Of a stretch of 64,000 nucleotides of DNA, positions 16,595-24,930 are shown piece by piece. This stretch comes from CAMFLJ01 sp965279255. GTDB lineage: Bacteria > Actinomycetota > Acidimicrobiia > Acidimicrobiales > Acidimicrobilacustridaceae. The stretch lies in NCBI GenBank assembly GCA_965279255.1, contig OZ257146.1, positions 3,906,001 through 3,970,000 on the forward strand. Direction: 5' to 3'. A model generated the notes under the pieces. It made no database searches. It was not told where the DNA came from and saw only the letters and a list, made by a program, of their open reading frames with translations. Position 1 is the first letter of the stretch, and each line of letters starts with the position of its first letter. A program made the translations under genes and the position numbers.

Positions 16595-18016
16595 TCAGCC
16601 GGGCTGGGAGATCCGGTCGGCGTTGAGGTTGGCCTGGTCGACGACGGCGCCGGTCACCTGGACGACGTAGCTCGGGTCGCAGTCGTACCCGGTGCCCTCC
16701 GGGTAGTACCGGGTGTAGCTCGTGCCGCTCAGCTTCAGCACCAGGCCGCACTCGGGCGGCTTGTTGCTCGACGGGTTGGTCTCGGCGTGCAGGCCGCCGC
16801 CGGTCCAGCTGGTGATCTTGCCCAGGTTCTCCATGACGCACGTGCTGGTGAGGTTCGAGCCACACGCCTTGGCGCCGGTTGCCCACAGCAGGAACGCTGA
16901 GGTCGCCTGCATGCCCAGCTGGTTGACGTCACCGGACGGGTCGACGATGTCGAGGTACTGCTGGGTGGCCGGGTTCTCCGAGGCCTCCTCGAGGGGGATG
17001 AACGCCTGGCGGACGTACACGTTGTCGGCGTTGCCGTTCGTGTTCCACTTGGCGAACGCCTCGTCGTAGAAGTTGGCGTCGGTGATCCAGATCGGCTTGT
17101 AGCCGAGCTGGGCGGCGGCATCGAGGACGTTCTCGAAGTTCGGCGCGGGCGAGCCGGTGAAGTACACGACCTCGGCCCCGCAGTCCTGGAGGCGCTGGAC
17201 GAACGGCTTCCAGTCGGACTCGCCGGCGATGTTGTACTGCTGCGGGCAGTCGAGGAAGTTGAAGCCGAACTTCGGGTACGACGCCAGCACCTTGTCCTTG
17301 GTGTCGAGGGTCGATGCGTAGTTGGCGAACATCACCGCGGACTTCTTGATCTGCTCCGGGAACTTCTTCTGCATCGCCGCCGCGATCTCGACCGGCGTGT
17401 AGTCGATCGGGTTCGGCACGGGCTGCACCATCAGGTCGGCGTTGGCGAACGACGCGCTCACCGAATAGGTCGGTACCGAGGCCAGCTTGCACCCGAGCCG
17501 GGTCGCCTCCTGGGCCGAGTCGCCCGACCAGCCCTGGCCGACGAGCATGAAGTCCTTCTGGCACGCCTCGGTCATCACGTTGTTGACCTCGAAGATCTTG
17601 GCGTCGCCGTAATTGCCGACGACCTGGCGACCGAGGATCCCGCCCTGGTCGTTGCACCACTGGATCATCGCCTTCATGGCGTCGGACAGCTCGTGGCTGA
17701 GGCCGGGAGCGGACTGGAACCCGGCGTCGTCGCCGTAGCCGATGGTGATCGACGTGTCGGTCACGCCCAGCTGCGTGGCCCCGGACGCGTCGCCGGGACC
17801 GCACGGCGACTCGAGCGTGCCGAAGGTGGTCGTCGCGTTCTCGGTGGTCGTGTCCGAGCTCTCCGACTCGGTGGTCGAGCGCCCACTGCTGCAGGCGCCG
17901 GCCACCAGGGCCATGACGATGGCGACCGCGACGAGGGCCGACCGGACGCCAACGGGTCGCCTCCTCCTCGGTCGACCGCCGTCCAGGGCGGGATGAGGCC
18001 TGAGGTCTCCGAGCAT
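16595..18016 (-). CDS. Branched-chain amino acid-type ABC substrate-binding lipoprotein
   Basis: A 473-aa periplasmic binding protein, type 1 fold (Peripla_BP_6/LivJ-like). A long positively charged N-terminus precedes the membrane segment ALVAVAIVMALVAGAC with its lipobox, then a Ser/Thr linker and the domain: DTSITIGYGDDAGFQSAPG, CNDQGGILGRQVVGNYGDAK, FTGSPAPNF. There are ten or more Cys in the mature part, unusual for LivJ. The ATG is supported by GAGGGGG at five bases. No permease or ATPase genes are in the window. It is a close paralogue of the protein at 23290-24693. It probably captures a solute for the surrounding catabolic genes, but the ligand is unknown. Confidence 0.82.
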   Translation of the reverse strand: MLGDLRPHPALDGGRPRRRRPVGVRSALVAVAIVMALVAGACSSGRSTTESESSDTTTENATTTFGTLESPCGPGDASGATQLGVTDTSITIGYGDDAGFQSAPGLSHELSDAMKAMIQWCNDQGGILGRQVVGNYGDAKIFEVNNVMTEACQKDFMLVGQGWSGDSAQEATRLGCKLASVPTYSVSASFANADLMVQPVPNPIDYTPVEIAAAMQKKFPEQIKKSAVMFANYASTLDTKDKVLASYPKFGFNFLDCPQQYNIAGESDWKPFVQRLQDCGAEVVYFTGSPAPNFENVLDAAAQLGYKPIWITDANFYDEAFAKWNTNGNADNVYVRQAFIPLEEASENPATQQYLDIVDPSGDVNQLGMQATSAFLLWATGAKACGSNLTSTCVMENLGKITSWTGGGLHAETNPSSNKPPECGLVLKLSGTSYTRYYPEGTGYDCDPSYVVQVTGAVVDQANLNADRISQPG

Positions 18017-18222
18017 CGCTACCCCCTCGGTTCACGGCCCTGCCCGATCCCGCAGCGGGGCCCGTTCCTGTGCCTCAGGAACGATGTGTGACATCCGTCA
18101 CCCGACGGACGGTATCCACACCTGGCTGCCCGGGCAAGGGATCTGCCGGTCGCCGTCCCGGCCTCGGCCCCTTCGGTGCGTGCGGGTCCCTAGCATCGGG
18201 CTCTCGCGACGAGGAGGGTGCC

Positions 18223-18750
18223 GTGACCACGACCGGGGGACCGAGCGGGCTCGAGGCCTACGTGCTGGGACGGGCGTATCCGGTGATGCCGATCCCGATG
18301 GTGCCCGAGGCGTGCACCGACGTGCCCGCCGGGCCGGTGACCTTCGTGGTCGAGGGGCGGCGCCTCACCGACGAGGCCATCCTCGGCAACGCCCTCGAGC
18401 GGGGTGGCCTCGATGCCATCGAGCAGCCCGACGGGGTCGACGACGGAGGCATGACCATCCACGTCCTCGGGGCGGCCGACCGGCTCGAGCACCTGCGCTT
18501 CGACTGCTTCGAGCACGAGCCGCACTACCACTACATCCGCAACGCCGAGCAGGCCAATGTCGTGGTGCGCATCGACACCTTCGCCGAGGGCGACCCGACG
18601 GCGTGGTCGCTGCGCTGCCTCCGCCGGCGGCTGCCGGAGATGCTGGCCCACGCCGACGCCGCCGACCTCGCCGAGCAGGTGCGGGCCGCGGGGCCGGAGC
18701 TCGCTGCCGGCATCGACCGGGTCGCCGAGATGGTCGGCGGCGCGGGGTGA
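18223..18750 (+). CDS. Conserved hypothetical protein, 175 aa
   Basis: I do not recognise the family. The protein is soluble, with neither signal nor membrane segment. The middle section (TIHVLGAADRLEHLRFDCFEHEPHYHYI) is rich in His and acidic residues, which might bind a metal. The C-terminal 60 residues look helical (LRRRLPEMLAHADAADLAEQVR). The GTG start is fixed by GAGGAGGG at four bases. It overlaps the next SDR gene by four bases (GTGA), so the two are co-translated and probably work in one step. Confidence 0.65.
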   Translation: MTTTGGPSGLEAYVLGRAYPVMPIPMVPEACTDVPAGPVTFVVEGRRLTDEAILGNALERGGLDAIEQPDGVDDGGMTIHVLGAADRLEHLRFDCFEHEPHYHYIRNAEQANVVVRIDTFAEGDPTAWSLRCLRRRLPEMLAHADAADLAEQVRAAGPELAAGIDRVAEMVGGAG

Positions 18751-19439
18751 GCCGGGTCGCCATCGTCACCGGTGGAGCCAGCGGCATGGGCCTCGCCACC
18801 GTCGACCGCCTGCGCGACCAAGGGGTCGACGTGACCTCGTTCGACGTGCAGGGCGAGCACCCGGTCGACGTCTCCGACCAGGCCGCGGTCGAGGCCGCGG
18901 TCGCCGAGGTGCGGGCACGCTCGGGCCCCATCGACATCGTGGTGAACGCTGCCGGCATCGGGGTCGGTGGCCTCGTCGGGGGCGACGCCTACGTCGACGA
19001 CTGGAACCGGGCGCTGGCCGTGAACCTCACCGGCCCGATGCTCGTGGTGCGGGCCTGCATCGACGACCTCACCGCCAGCGGCCACGGCCGCATCGTCAAC
19101 GTGGCCTCCACCGAGGCGCTGTCCTCGCAGCGCTGCACCGGCGCCTACTCGGTGTCGAAGCACGGGCTGCTGGGCTTCACCCGATCGATCGCCGTCGACT
19201 ACGCCCGCACCGGGCTCACCTCGAACTGCGTCTGCCCGGGTGCGACCGACACGCCGATGGTGGCGGGCATCCCGCCCGAGCGGCGGGCCGAGTTCATCCG
19301 GCGCAACGTGCCGATCGGGCGGTGGGGCACCGCCGACGAGATCGCCTACGTGATCGTGTCGCTCACGGCGGTGGAGGCGTCGTTCGTCAACGGCGCGGTC
19401 ATCACCGTCGACGGCGGCATGACGGCCAAGGGCCCCTGA
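18747..19439 (+). CDS. Short-chain dehydrogenase/reductase (SDR)
   Basis: A 230-aa classical SDR. The cofactor motif is TGGASGMG at residues 8-15, the NAAG motif is present, and the active site is VASTEALSSQ followed by YSVSK. It oxidises or reduces an alcohol/ketone pair with NAD(P). The end GAVITVDGGMTAKGP is the normal SDR tail. The GTG start overlaps the stop of the preceding unknown gene. The cofactor-loop residue (SFDVQGEHPVDV) is Asp, which favours NAD. Confidence 0.88.
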   Translation: MSRVAIVTGGASGMGLATVDRLRDQGVDVTSFDVQGEHPVDVSDQAAVEAAVAEVRARSGPIDIVVNAAGIGVGGLVGGDAYVDDWNRALAVNLTGPMLVVRACIDDLTASGHGRIVNVASTEALSSQRCTGAYSVSKHGLLGFTRSIAVDYARTGLTSNCVCPGATDTPMVAGIPPERRAEFIRRNVPIGRWGTADEIAYVIVSLTAVEASFVNGAVITVDGGMTAKGP

Positions 19440-19478
19440 CGAGACGTGCTCGTCCGACCAGGGGTCCGCTGATCCCGG

Positions 19479-20447
19479 TCAGGGGATGAGGGCGACCTTG
19501 CCGGCGACCTTGCGGTCGGCGAGGTCGCGCAGCGCCTGCCCGGCCTGTTCGAGCGGGTAGGTCGTGGGCTCGACCGGGTGGAGCCGTCCCTCGCCGATCA
19601 TGGCCAGCACCTGCTCGACGAGGGCCTGGTTCTCCTCGGGGAAGCGGCCCGCCCAGCCGCCCCACTCGACGCCCACGACCTGCCGGTTGCGCAGCAGGAT
19701 CTGGTTGGCGGGCATCTGGGGGATGCCGCCGACGAAGCCGATCACGAGGAACGTGCCCTCGTTGCCGAGCGCCCGCAGGCAGGTGGCGCCGAGGTCGCCG
19801 CCGACGGGGTCGTAGACGAAGTCGACCCCACCGCCCGACAGCTCCTTGGCCCGCTCCTTGACGTCCTCGGTGGAGGAGTCGATCAGGGCGACGGCCCCGG
19901 CCTGCCGGGCCAGCTCGAGCTTCTCGGGGCTCGACGCGGCGGCGTAGACCTGCAGCCCGAGGGCGGTGCCCAGGTCGACGGCGGCGAGGCCGACGCCCCC
20001 ACCGGCGCCGAGCACGAGCATCCGCTGCCCGGGGGTGGTCGTGACCCGCCGGCTGAGGGCGAACCAGCCGGTGAGGTAGCTCTGCATGAACGTGGCCGCC
20101 TGGCCGTCGCTCAGGGTGTCGGGGAGGGTGATGCAGCGGTCGGCGCGGGCCACGGCCTCGCTCACGTAGCCGCCGATGCCGGGGCCGGCGAAGACGCGCT
20201 CGCCGATGGCCCGGCCGGTCACGTTCTCACCGATCTCGGTGATGCGGCCCACGATCTCCATGCCGGGCACGAAGGGCGCCGGGATCTTGATCTGGTAGAG
20301 GCCCTGCACCATCAGGCCCTCGACGTAGTTCACGCCGCAGGCGGTGACGTCGACCCGCACGTCGTCGGGGCCGAGCGACGGTGACGGCCGCTCCTCGACC
20401 ACGAGGTTCTCGACCGGTCCCCACTCCTGGCACACCACGGCACGCAT
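19479..20447 (-). CDS. Quinone oxidoreductase-like medium-chain reductase
   Basis: A 322-aa zinc-free MDR protein (QOR/Qor2 type). It has ACGVNYVEGLMVQGLYQIK, PFVPGMEIVGRITEIG, the Rossmann segment VLGAGGGVGLAAVDLG and the later YDPVGGD. The family transfers hydride from NADPH to quinones, enones or enoyl thioesters. The chosen ATG gives the family's usual MRAVVCQEWG beginning; longer in-frame starts are unsupported. It is divergent from the enoyl-CoA hydratase at 20554, with about 106 bases between. Confidence 0.85.
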   Translation of the reverse strand: MRAVVCQEWGPVENLVVEERPSPSLGPDDVRVDVTACGVNYVEGLMVQGLYQIKIPAPFVPGMEIVGRITEIGENVTGRAIGERVFAGPGIGGYVSEAVARADRCITLPDTLSDGQAATFMQSYLTGWFALSRRVTTTPGQRMLVLGAGGGVGLAAVDLGTALGLQVYAAASSPEKLELARQAGAVALIDSSTEDVKERAKELSGGGVDFVYDPVGGDLGATCLRALGNEGTFLVIGFVGGIPQMPANQILLRNRQVVGVEWGGWAGRFPEENQALVEQVLAMIGEGRLHPVEPTTYPLEQAGQALRDLADRKVAGKVALIP

Positions 20448-20553
20448 GGCCGGAGCGTAGGCGGGGCGGGATCGGGCGACCTCCTGCCGCCGGCCCTGGC
20501 AACATGCACCCACGAGCGCGCACGACTGGGTGCGCCCGCACAGGGGGAAGACA

Positions 20554-21375
20554 ATGACCGACTGGGTCCTCATCGACGAGCCCGCGCCGCACGTGAAGCG
20601 CATCACCATGAACCGCCCGGAGAAGCGCAACGCGCTGAACCACCCGCTGCGTGGCGCCATCCTCGAGGCGCTCTACGCAGGCGACAAGGACGACGACGTC
20701 CACGTGCAGATCATCCGGGGGGCCGGCCCGTCGTTCTCCGCCGGGTACGACCTCGGCGACGGCAACGACGGCCACGAGTACCCCTTCTACACGCCGGGCG
20801 GCGACGGCCAGTGGCCCCGCCACGTCACCGAGGGCTGGATGGGCATCTGGGATCTCGCCAAGCCCGTCATCGCCCAGGTCCACGGCTACTGCCTCGCCGG
20901 CGGCAGCGAGCTGGCCACCGGCTGCGACCTCGTGGTGATGGCCGAGGATGCCCAGATGGGCTACCCGGCCGTGCGCTTCGGCGTGCCCGACATGCACTTC
21001 CATGCCTGGTTCCTGGGCATGCGTCGGGCCATGGACATGATGGTCACCGGCGACTCGATCAACGGCATCGAAGCGGTGGCCGAAGGCTGGGCCAACAAGT
21101 GCTTCCCGGCCGACCAGCTCGACGAGGAGACGATCAAGTACGCGTCGCGCATCGCCGCCCTGCCGCCCGAGGTCGTGCAGCTCAACAAGCGGGTGGTGCA
21201 CCGCCAGATGGACTACATGGGCATGCGCTCGGGCATCCGCGCCGGGACCGAGCTGTGCGCCATCGGCACCCACACCAAGGCCATGGCCGACTTCGTGGGC
21301 AACACCCAGGAGAAGGGCCTCACCGGCGCCCTCACCGAGCGCGACGCCAAGTTCGGCGACTACCGCACCAGCTGA
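20554..21375 (+). CDS. Enoyl-CoA hydratase/isomerase (crotonase) family
   Basis: A 273-aa crotonase. The oxyanion-hole segments are SFSAGYDLGDG and HGYCLAGGSELATGCDLV; the Glu in GGSEL matches Glu144 of rat enoyl-CoA hydratase. The second catalytic Glu (164 in rat, in GQPE) is replaced: the site reads GYPAVRFG. Enzymes with one Glu often isomerise, racemise or cleave instead of hydrating. The ATG at 20554 follows AGGGGGAAG. The substrate is probably an acyl-CoA from the local pathway. Confidence 0.88.
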   Translation: MTDWVLIDEPAPHVKRITMNRPEKRNALNHPLRGAILEALYAGDKDDDVHVQIIRGAGPSFSAGYDLGDGNDGHEYPFYTPGGDGQWPRHVTEGWMGIWDLAKPVIAQVHGYCLAGGSELATGCDLVVMAEDAQMGYPAVRFGVPDMHFHAWFLGMRRAMDMMVTGDSINGIEAVAEGWANKCFPADQLDEETIKYASRIAALPPEVVQLNKRVVHRQMDYMGMRSGIRAGTELCAIGTHTKAMADFVGNTQEKGLTGALTERDAKFGDYRTS

Positions 21376-21416
21376 CCCCGCGGCTCTCGGCCACGTCTCG
21401 TTCCCGCTCACACCCT

Positions 21417-21468
21417 CGTTCCTGTCGCGCTTCCTTGTCACCCGTGACGTGAAAGCGCGACAAGAACG
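21417..21468. repeat. Nested palindrome after the crotonase gene
   Basis: The outer arms are CGTTCCTGTCGCGCTT (21417-21432) and AAGCGCGACAAGAACG (21453-21468), paired with one C-A mismatch. The inner stem is GTCAC, CC, GTGAC (21437-21448). It has the same nested build as 12840-12887 and could terminate the crotonase gene or be a REP-like element. Confidence 0.6.
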
Positions 21469-21524
21469 GGGTGGGTGGGGCCGGGGGATTGGTCGGGAGG
21501 GCGATGTGATGGGACGATCTCAAG

Positions 21525-22337
21525 ATGGTTGACACTGCCAAGGATCTGACGGGCCGCGACATGACCGGCAAGGTCGCGCTGGTCGTGGGTGCCGGGCCCG
21601 GTCTCGGCCGGGCCTGCGCGCTGGCCTTCGCCCGCGACGGCGCCGACGTCGTGGTGTCGGCCCGGCGGGCCGAGCCGCTGGCCGAGCTGGCCGCCGAGAT
21701 CGCGGCCGAGACCGGCCGCCGGGTCGAGCCGATCGTGTCGGACCTGTCCGACCTCGACTCGCTGGTGGCCCTGGTCGACGAGGCGGTCGCCCGCATGGGG
21801 GGCATCGACGCCATGGTCACCGTGGCCACCGCCGGCGGCGGCCAGATCACCGTCGACGAGGCCGACTGGGACCTGTGGCGCCACGCCTTCCAGGTCAACG
21901 TGATCGGCACCATGGAGGTGAGCCGGTGCGCGGCCCGCTCGATGGCCACTCGTGGCGGCGGCTCGATCGTGCACGTGAGCACCTACGGCACCCACTCGAT
22001 GCCGGCCCGACAGGCCGCCTACACGTCGACCAAGCAGGCGGCGATGACGGCCTCGAAGACCCTGGCCAAGGAGCTCGGCCCCCAGGGCACCCGGGTCAAC
22101 GTCGTCACCCCCGGCTACATCACCGGCGAGCCCCTCGACCAGCTGTTCCAGGGCGTCTCCGACCGCACCGGCGAGAGCATCGAGGCCGTGTCGGCCCGCA
22201 TGGCCAAGACCGCCGCGCTGCGTCGCCACGTCGACCCCGAGGACATCGCCGAGGCGGTGCTGTTCCTCTGCTCCGACCGGGGCCGGGGCGTCACCGGCGT
22301 CGAGATCCCCGTCACCGCCGGCCAGCACCCGCTCTAA
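21525..22337 (+). CDS. Short-chain dehydrogenase/reductase (SDR)
   Basis: A 270-aa classical SDR. Cofactor motif GAGPGLGRA at about 22-30 (the common T of TGxxxGxG is replaced, as it reads VVGAGPGLG). The Arg-Arg after the second strand (SARRAEP) suggests NADP. The usual NNAG is replaced by TVATAGGG. The active site is HVSTYGTHSMPARQAAYTSTK, with the Y-x3-K pair intact. Spacing of 149 bases with a palindrome separates it from the upstream crotonase, so it probably has its own promoter. Confidence 0.85.
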   Translation: MVDTAKDLTGRDMTGKVALVVGAGPGLGRACALAFARDGADVVVSARRAEPLAELAAEIAAETGRRVEPIVSDLSDLDSLVALVDEAVARMGGIDAMVTVATAGGGQITVDEADWDLWRHAFQVNVIGTMEVSRCAARSMATRGGGSIVHVSTYGTHSMPARQAAYTSTKQAAMTASKTLAKELGPQGTRVNVVTPGYITGEPLDQLFQGVSDRTGESIEAVSARMAKTAALRRHVDPEDIAEAVLFLCSDRGRGVTGVEIPVTAGQHPL

Positions 22338-22348
22338 CGGGGTGGGGC

Positions 22349-23101
22349 TCAGCGGAAGTCGGCGACGCGGGCCTCGGTGTCGGTGATGTCGTAGGCGGCC
22401 GACGCCTCGTAGGCGAGCCCGGCCACCATGTCCGAGTCGAGGGCGGCCCGATAGAGGTCCTTGTAGGCGGCGAGCGAGCCCTGGCTGTTGGCCAGGAGCG
22501 TGGCGACCAGGCCGTCGACGGCGGTGTCGAGCTCGGCGAGCGGCACCGATCGGGCGGCCAGGCCCCATGCCGCCGCCTCGACGCCGGTGAAGGTGCGGGC
22601 GGTGTAGCTCAGCTCGCGGGCCCGGGCCACGCCCACCAGGCGGATCAGCCGCTGGCTCATGCCCCAGGTGGGCCGGAGGCCGAACTTGGCGTGGGTGTCG
22701 CCGAACTTCGCCTCGTCGGCGCAGACGATCAGGTCGCACGCCAGGGCCAGCTCGAGCGCACCCGTGAAGCAGAAGCCGTTGACCTTGGCCACGACGACCT
22801 TGGGCATCGAGGTGAGCAGGTCGATCGCCCGGCGGGCAGGGAGGTCGAGGACGTCGCCGACCGAGCCCCCTTCGAGGGACCGGCCCTCCAACGCCTTGAG
22901 GTCGACCCCGGAGCTGAAGGCCCGACCCTCGCCGGTGAGGACCACCACCCGGACGTCGGGGTCGTTGGAGACCGTGAGCAGGGCATCGCCCAGGGCGACC
23001 AGCATCGACGGGGTCAGGGCGTTGAGCGCGTCGGGCCGGGAGATGGTGACCGTGGCGACGGCTCCGTCGTTGGCGGTGAGGATGTTCGGGGTGTCGGTCA
23101 C
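22349..23101 (-). CDS. Enoyl-CoA hydratase/isomerase (crotonase) family, second copy
   Basis: A 250-aa crotonase only distantly like the one at 20554. It has AFSSGVDLKALEG and NGFCFTGALELALACDLIV, with the first Glu kept (GALEL). The second Glu position reads GDTHAKFG and is not acidic, so again this may not be a simple hydratase. I chose the GTG at 23101, preceded by GGGAGA at eight bases; a longer frame from 23185 adds 28 residues with a basic, non-family character. It is convergent with the SDR at 21525, eleven bases away. Confidence 0.85.
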   Translation of the reverse strand: MTDTPNILTANDGAVATVTISRPDALNALTPSMLVALGDALLTVSNDPDVRVVVLTGEGRAFSSGVDLKALEGRSLEGGSVGDVLDLPARRAIDLLTSMPKVVVAKVNGFCFTGALELALACDLIVCADEAKFGDTHAKFGLRPTWGMSQRLIRLVGVARARELSYTARTFTGVEAAAWGLAARSVPLAELDTAVDGLVATLLANSQGSLAAYKDLYRAALDSDMVAGLAYEASAAYDITDTEARVADFR

Positions 23102-23228
23102 GGCTCTGGTCTCCCGGGTCGGCTCGATCCGATGTTCCCACGGCCCGGCGGCGGTGCGGCGCGACCGGAGCTCCCTGTCTGTCATGGCCTGGGGCGCGTC
23201 CTCGAACTGACGCGGCCTCTGGACGCCA

Positions 23229-23258
23229 GAAGGGCCCCGGCGATCGCCGAGGCCCTTC
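23229..23258 (-). terminator. Hairpin terminator of the second binding-protein gene
   Basis: GAAGGGCC (23229-23236) pairs with GGCCCTTC (23251-23258) around a second perfect stem CGGCGA/TCGCCG (23238-23249). It lies just past the minus-strand stop at 23290. Confidence 0.7.
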
Positions 23259-23289
23259 CGGGGGTTGCTGCTCCGGGGGAGCCGGGGCG

Positions 23290-24693
23290 TCAGCCGCCCG
23301 TGTAGACGGTGCTCTTGCGATCGGCGTCGAGCTTGGCGGCGGTGACCGCCGGGATGCCGGTCACCTTCTGGATGTAGTCGGGGTTGCAGGCGAACTCACC
23401 CTCGGTGGAGGGGGCGTCCTGCACGTAGGTCGTGCCGTCCATCCGCAGCACCATCACGCACGCGGGCGGGATGTTCTCGGCCGGGTTGGTCTCGGCGTGC
23501 AGGCCGCCACCGGTCCAGGTCGTGATCTTCGCCAGGTTGTCGAGCACGCACTGGCGGGTCAGGTCGGTGCCGCACTCCTTGGCGGCGGTGGCCCACAGGA
23601 GGAAGGCGGACGTGGCCTGGGCACCGAGGAGGGCGGGCTGGTTGCCGTCCGCCTTCACCAGGTCGACGTACTGCTGGGTGGCGGGGTTCGAGGCGGCCTG
23701 TTCGAACGGCGTGAACGCCATGCGGGTGTACACCGAGTCGGAGTTGCCGGCGACGTTCGCGTTGGCGAAGTCCTTCGTGTAGAAGTTGGAGTCGGTGACC
23801 CAGATGGGCTTGAAGTCGGCCTGGGCCGAGGCGTCGAGCAGGTTCTGGAAGTTCGGCAGCGGGGAGCCGACGAAGTACACCGTCTCGGCGCCGCAGTCCT
23901 TCAGCTTCTGGATGTAGGGGGCCCACTGGGCCACGCCGGCGATCGGGTAGACGAGGCGGCAGTCCTGGTTGAACTCCCAACCCCAGCTCGGGTAGGTCGC
24001 GACGACCTTGTTCTCGACCTCGACGTTGGCGGCGAAGTCGGCGTACACCGTGGCGGCCTTCTTGACCTGGCTGGGGAACTGCTGGGCGAGCAGGTCGGCG
24101 ATGCCGGTCGGGGTGAGGTCGACCGGGTTCGGCACGGCCACGTAGGTCATCGGGCCGTGGGCGACGGTGGCGCTCACGGTGTAGCCGGGCACCTGCGGGA
24201 GCTTGCAGTTGACCCGGGTCTCCTCGGCGCCGCCGTCGAGGGCCCAGCCCTCACCCACGAGCATGAAGACCTGCGTGCACGCCTCGGACATCACGTTGGT
24301 GGCGTTGAGGATGGCGGCGTCGTAGTAGTTGCCCTTGACGGTGCGACCGTTGATGCCGCCCTGGTCGTTGCACCACGCGATCATCGCCTCGACGGCCTCG
24401 GACATCTCCTTGTTGAGGCCGGGGGCCGCCTGGTAGCCGGCGTCGTCGCCGTAGCCGATCGTGACGCTGTCGGCCGTGACACCCTGCTCGCCGGCGGGGG
24501 CGCTGTTGGTGCCCTCGGCCGGACCGCAGGGCGAGGCGAGGTCACCGAAACCGCCGGACTCTGTCGAGGCTGCGGTGGTGTCGGTCGAGCCGCCACCGCC
24601 GTTCGAGGAGTCGGAGCGGCCTCCGCCGCAGGCTGCGGCGAGCAGCGCGAAGGCCATGAGGACGATGACCAGTCCTCGTCGTGTGGTGCGCAT
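23290..24693 (-). CDS. Branched-chain amino acid-type ABC substrate-binding lipoprotein, second copy
   Basis: A 467-aa lipoprotein (signal ending LLAAAC) of the LivJ-like fold. It closely parallels the protein at 16595: DSVTIGYGDDAGYQAAPG, CNDQGGINGRTVKGNYYDA, YFVGSPLPNFQNLLDA, WTGGGLHAETNPAE. Both share the extra Cys pattern and a Ser/Thr/Gly linker after the lipid Cys. No transporter membrane genes are next to it. It is divergent from the acyl-CoA dehydrogenase gene at 24931, so the two may be induced together by the same substrate. Confidence 0.84.
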   Translation of the reverse strand: MRTTRRGLVIVLMAFALLAAACGGGRSDSSNGGGGSTDTTAASTESGGFGDLASPCGPAEGTNSAPAGEQGVTADSVTIGYGDDAGYQAAPGLNKEMSEAVEAMIAWCNDQGGINGRTVKGNYYDAAILNATNVMSEACTQVFMLVGEGWALDGGAEETRVNCKLPQVPGYTVSATVAHGPMTYVAVPNPVDLTPTGIADLLAQQFPSQVKKAATVYADFAANVEVENKVVATYPSWGWEFNQDCRLVYPIAGVAQWAPYIQKLKDCGAETVYFVGSPLPNFQNLLDASAQADFKPIWVTDSNFYTKDFANANVAGNSDSVYTRMAFTPFEQAASNPATQQYVDLVKADGNQPALLGAQATSAFLLWATAAKECGTDLTRQCVLDNLAKITTWTGGGLHAETNPAENIPPACVMVLRMDGTTYVQDAPSTEGEFACNPDYIQKVTGIPAVTAAKLDADRKSTVYTGG

Positions 24694-24864
24694 AGGAATG
24701 GATCCCCCGCTGCGTTCGGGCCCTCTGGGCCGAGCTGATGGTGGTGACGGCTGTCACCTACTGCGGCTCACAATAGAACACCGATAGATAACACCGCTAC
24801 AATCTGATGTGGTCAGCGGCCATCCGCGGGTCATCACGCGGACACCCGACGGGAACGACAAGTG

Positions 24865-24880
24865 ACCGGTCGGTAAGAAT
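24865..24880 (+). promoter_or_regulatory. Promoter with overlapping TetR-like operator for the acyl-CoA dehydrogenase
   Basis: ACCGGTCGGT (24865-24874; ACCG and CGGT arms two bases apart) runs directly into TAAGAAT (24874-24880), a likely -10 box about 50 bases before the GTG at 24931. A repressor bound here would block polymerase. The TetR gene at 26168 is the obvious candidate (inference). The rest of the 237-base divergent region is AT-richer near 24770-24800 and repeats AACACCG twice. Confidence 0.4.
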
Positions 24881-24930
24881 GCAGGGGCCGAATCGGGCCG
24901 CCGCGCCCACGAGGGGGAGGACACGCCGCC

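Noticed and set aside
19433..19485. CCCCTGAC and GTCAGGGG around two convergent stop codons as a terminator
   Set aside because: The arms are eight bases with a 37-base gap and lie partly inside both genes, so a functional hairpin is unconvincing.
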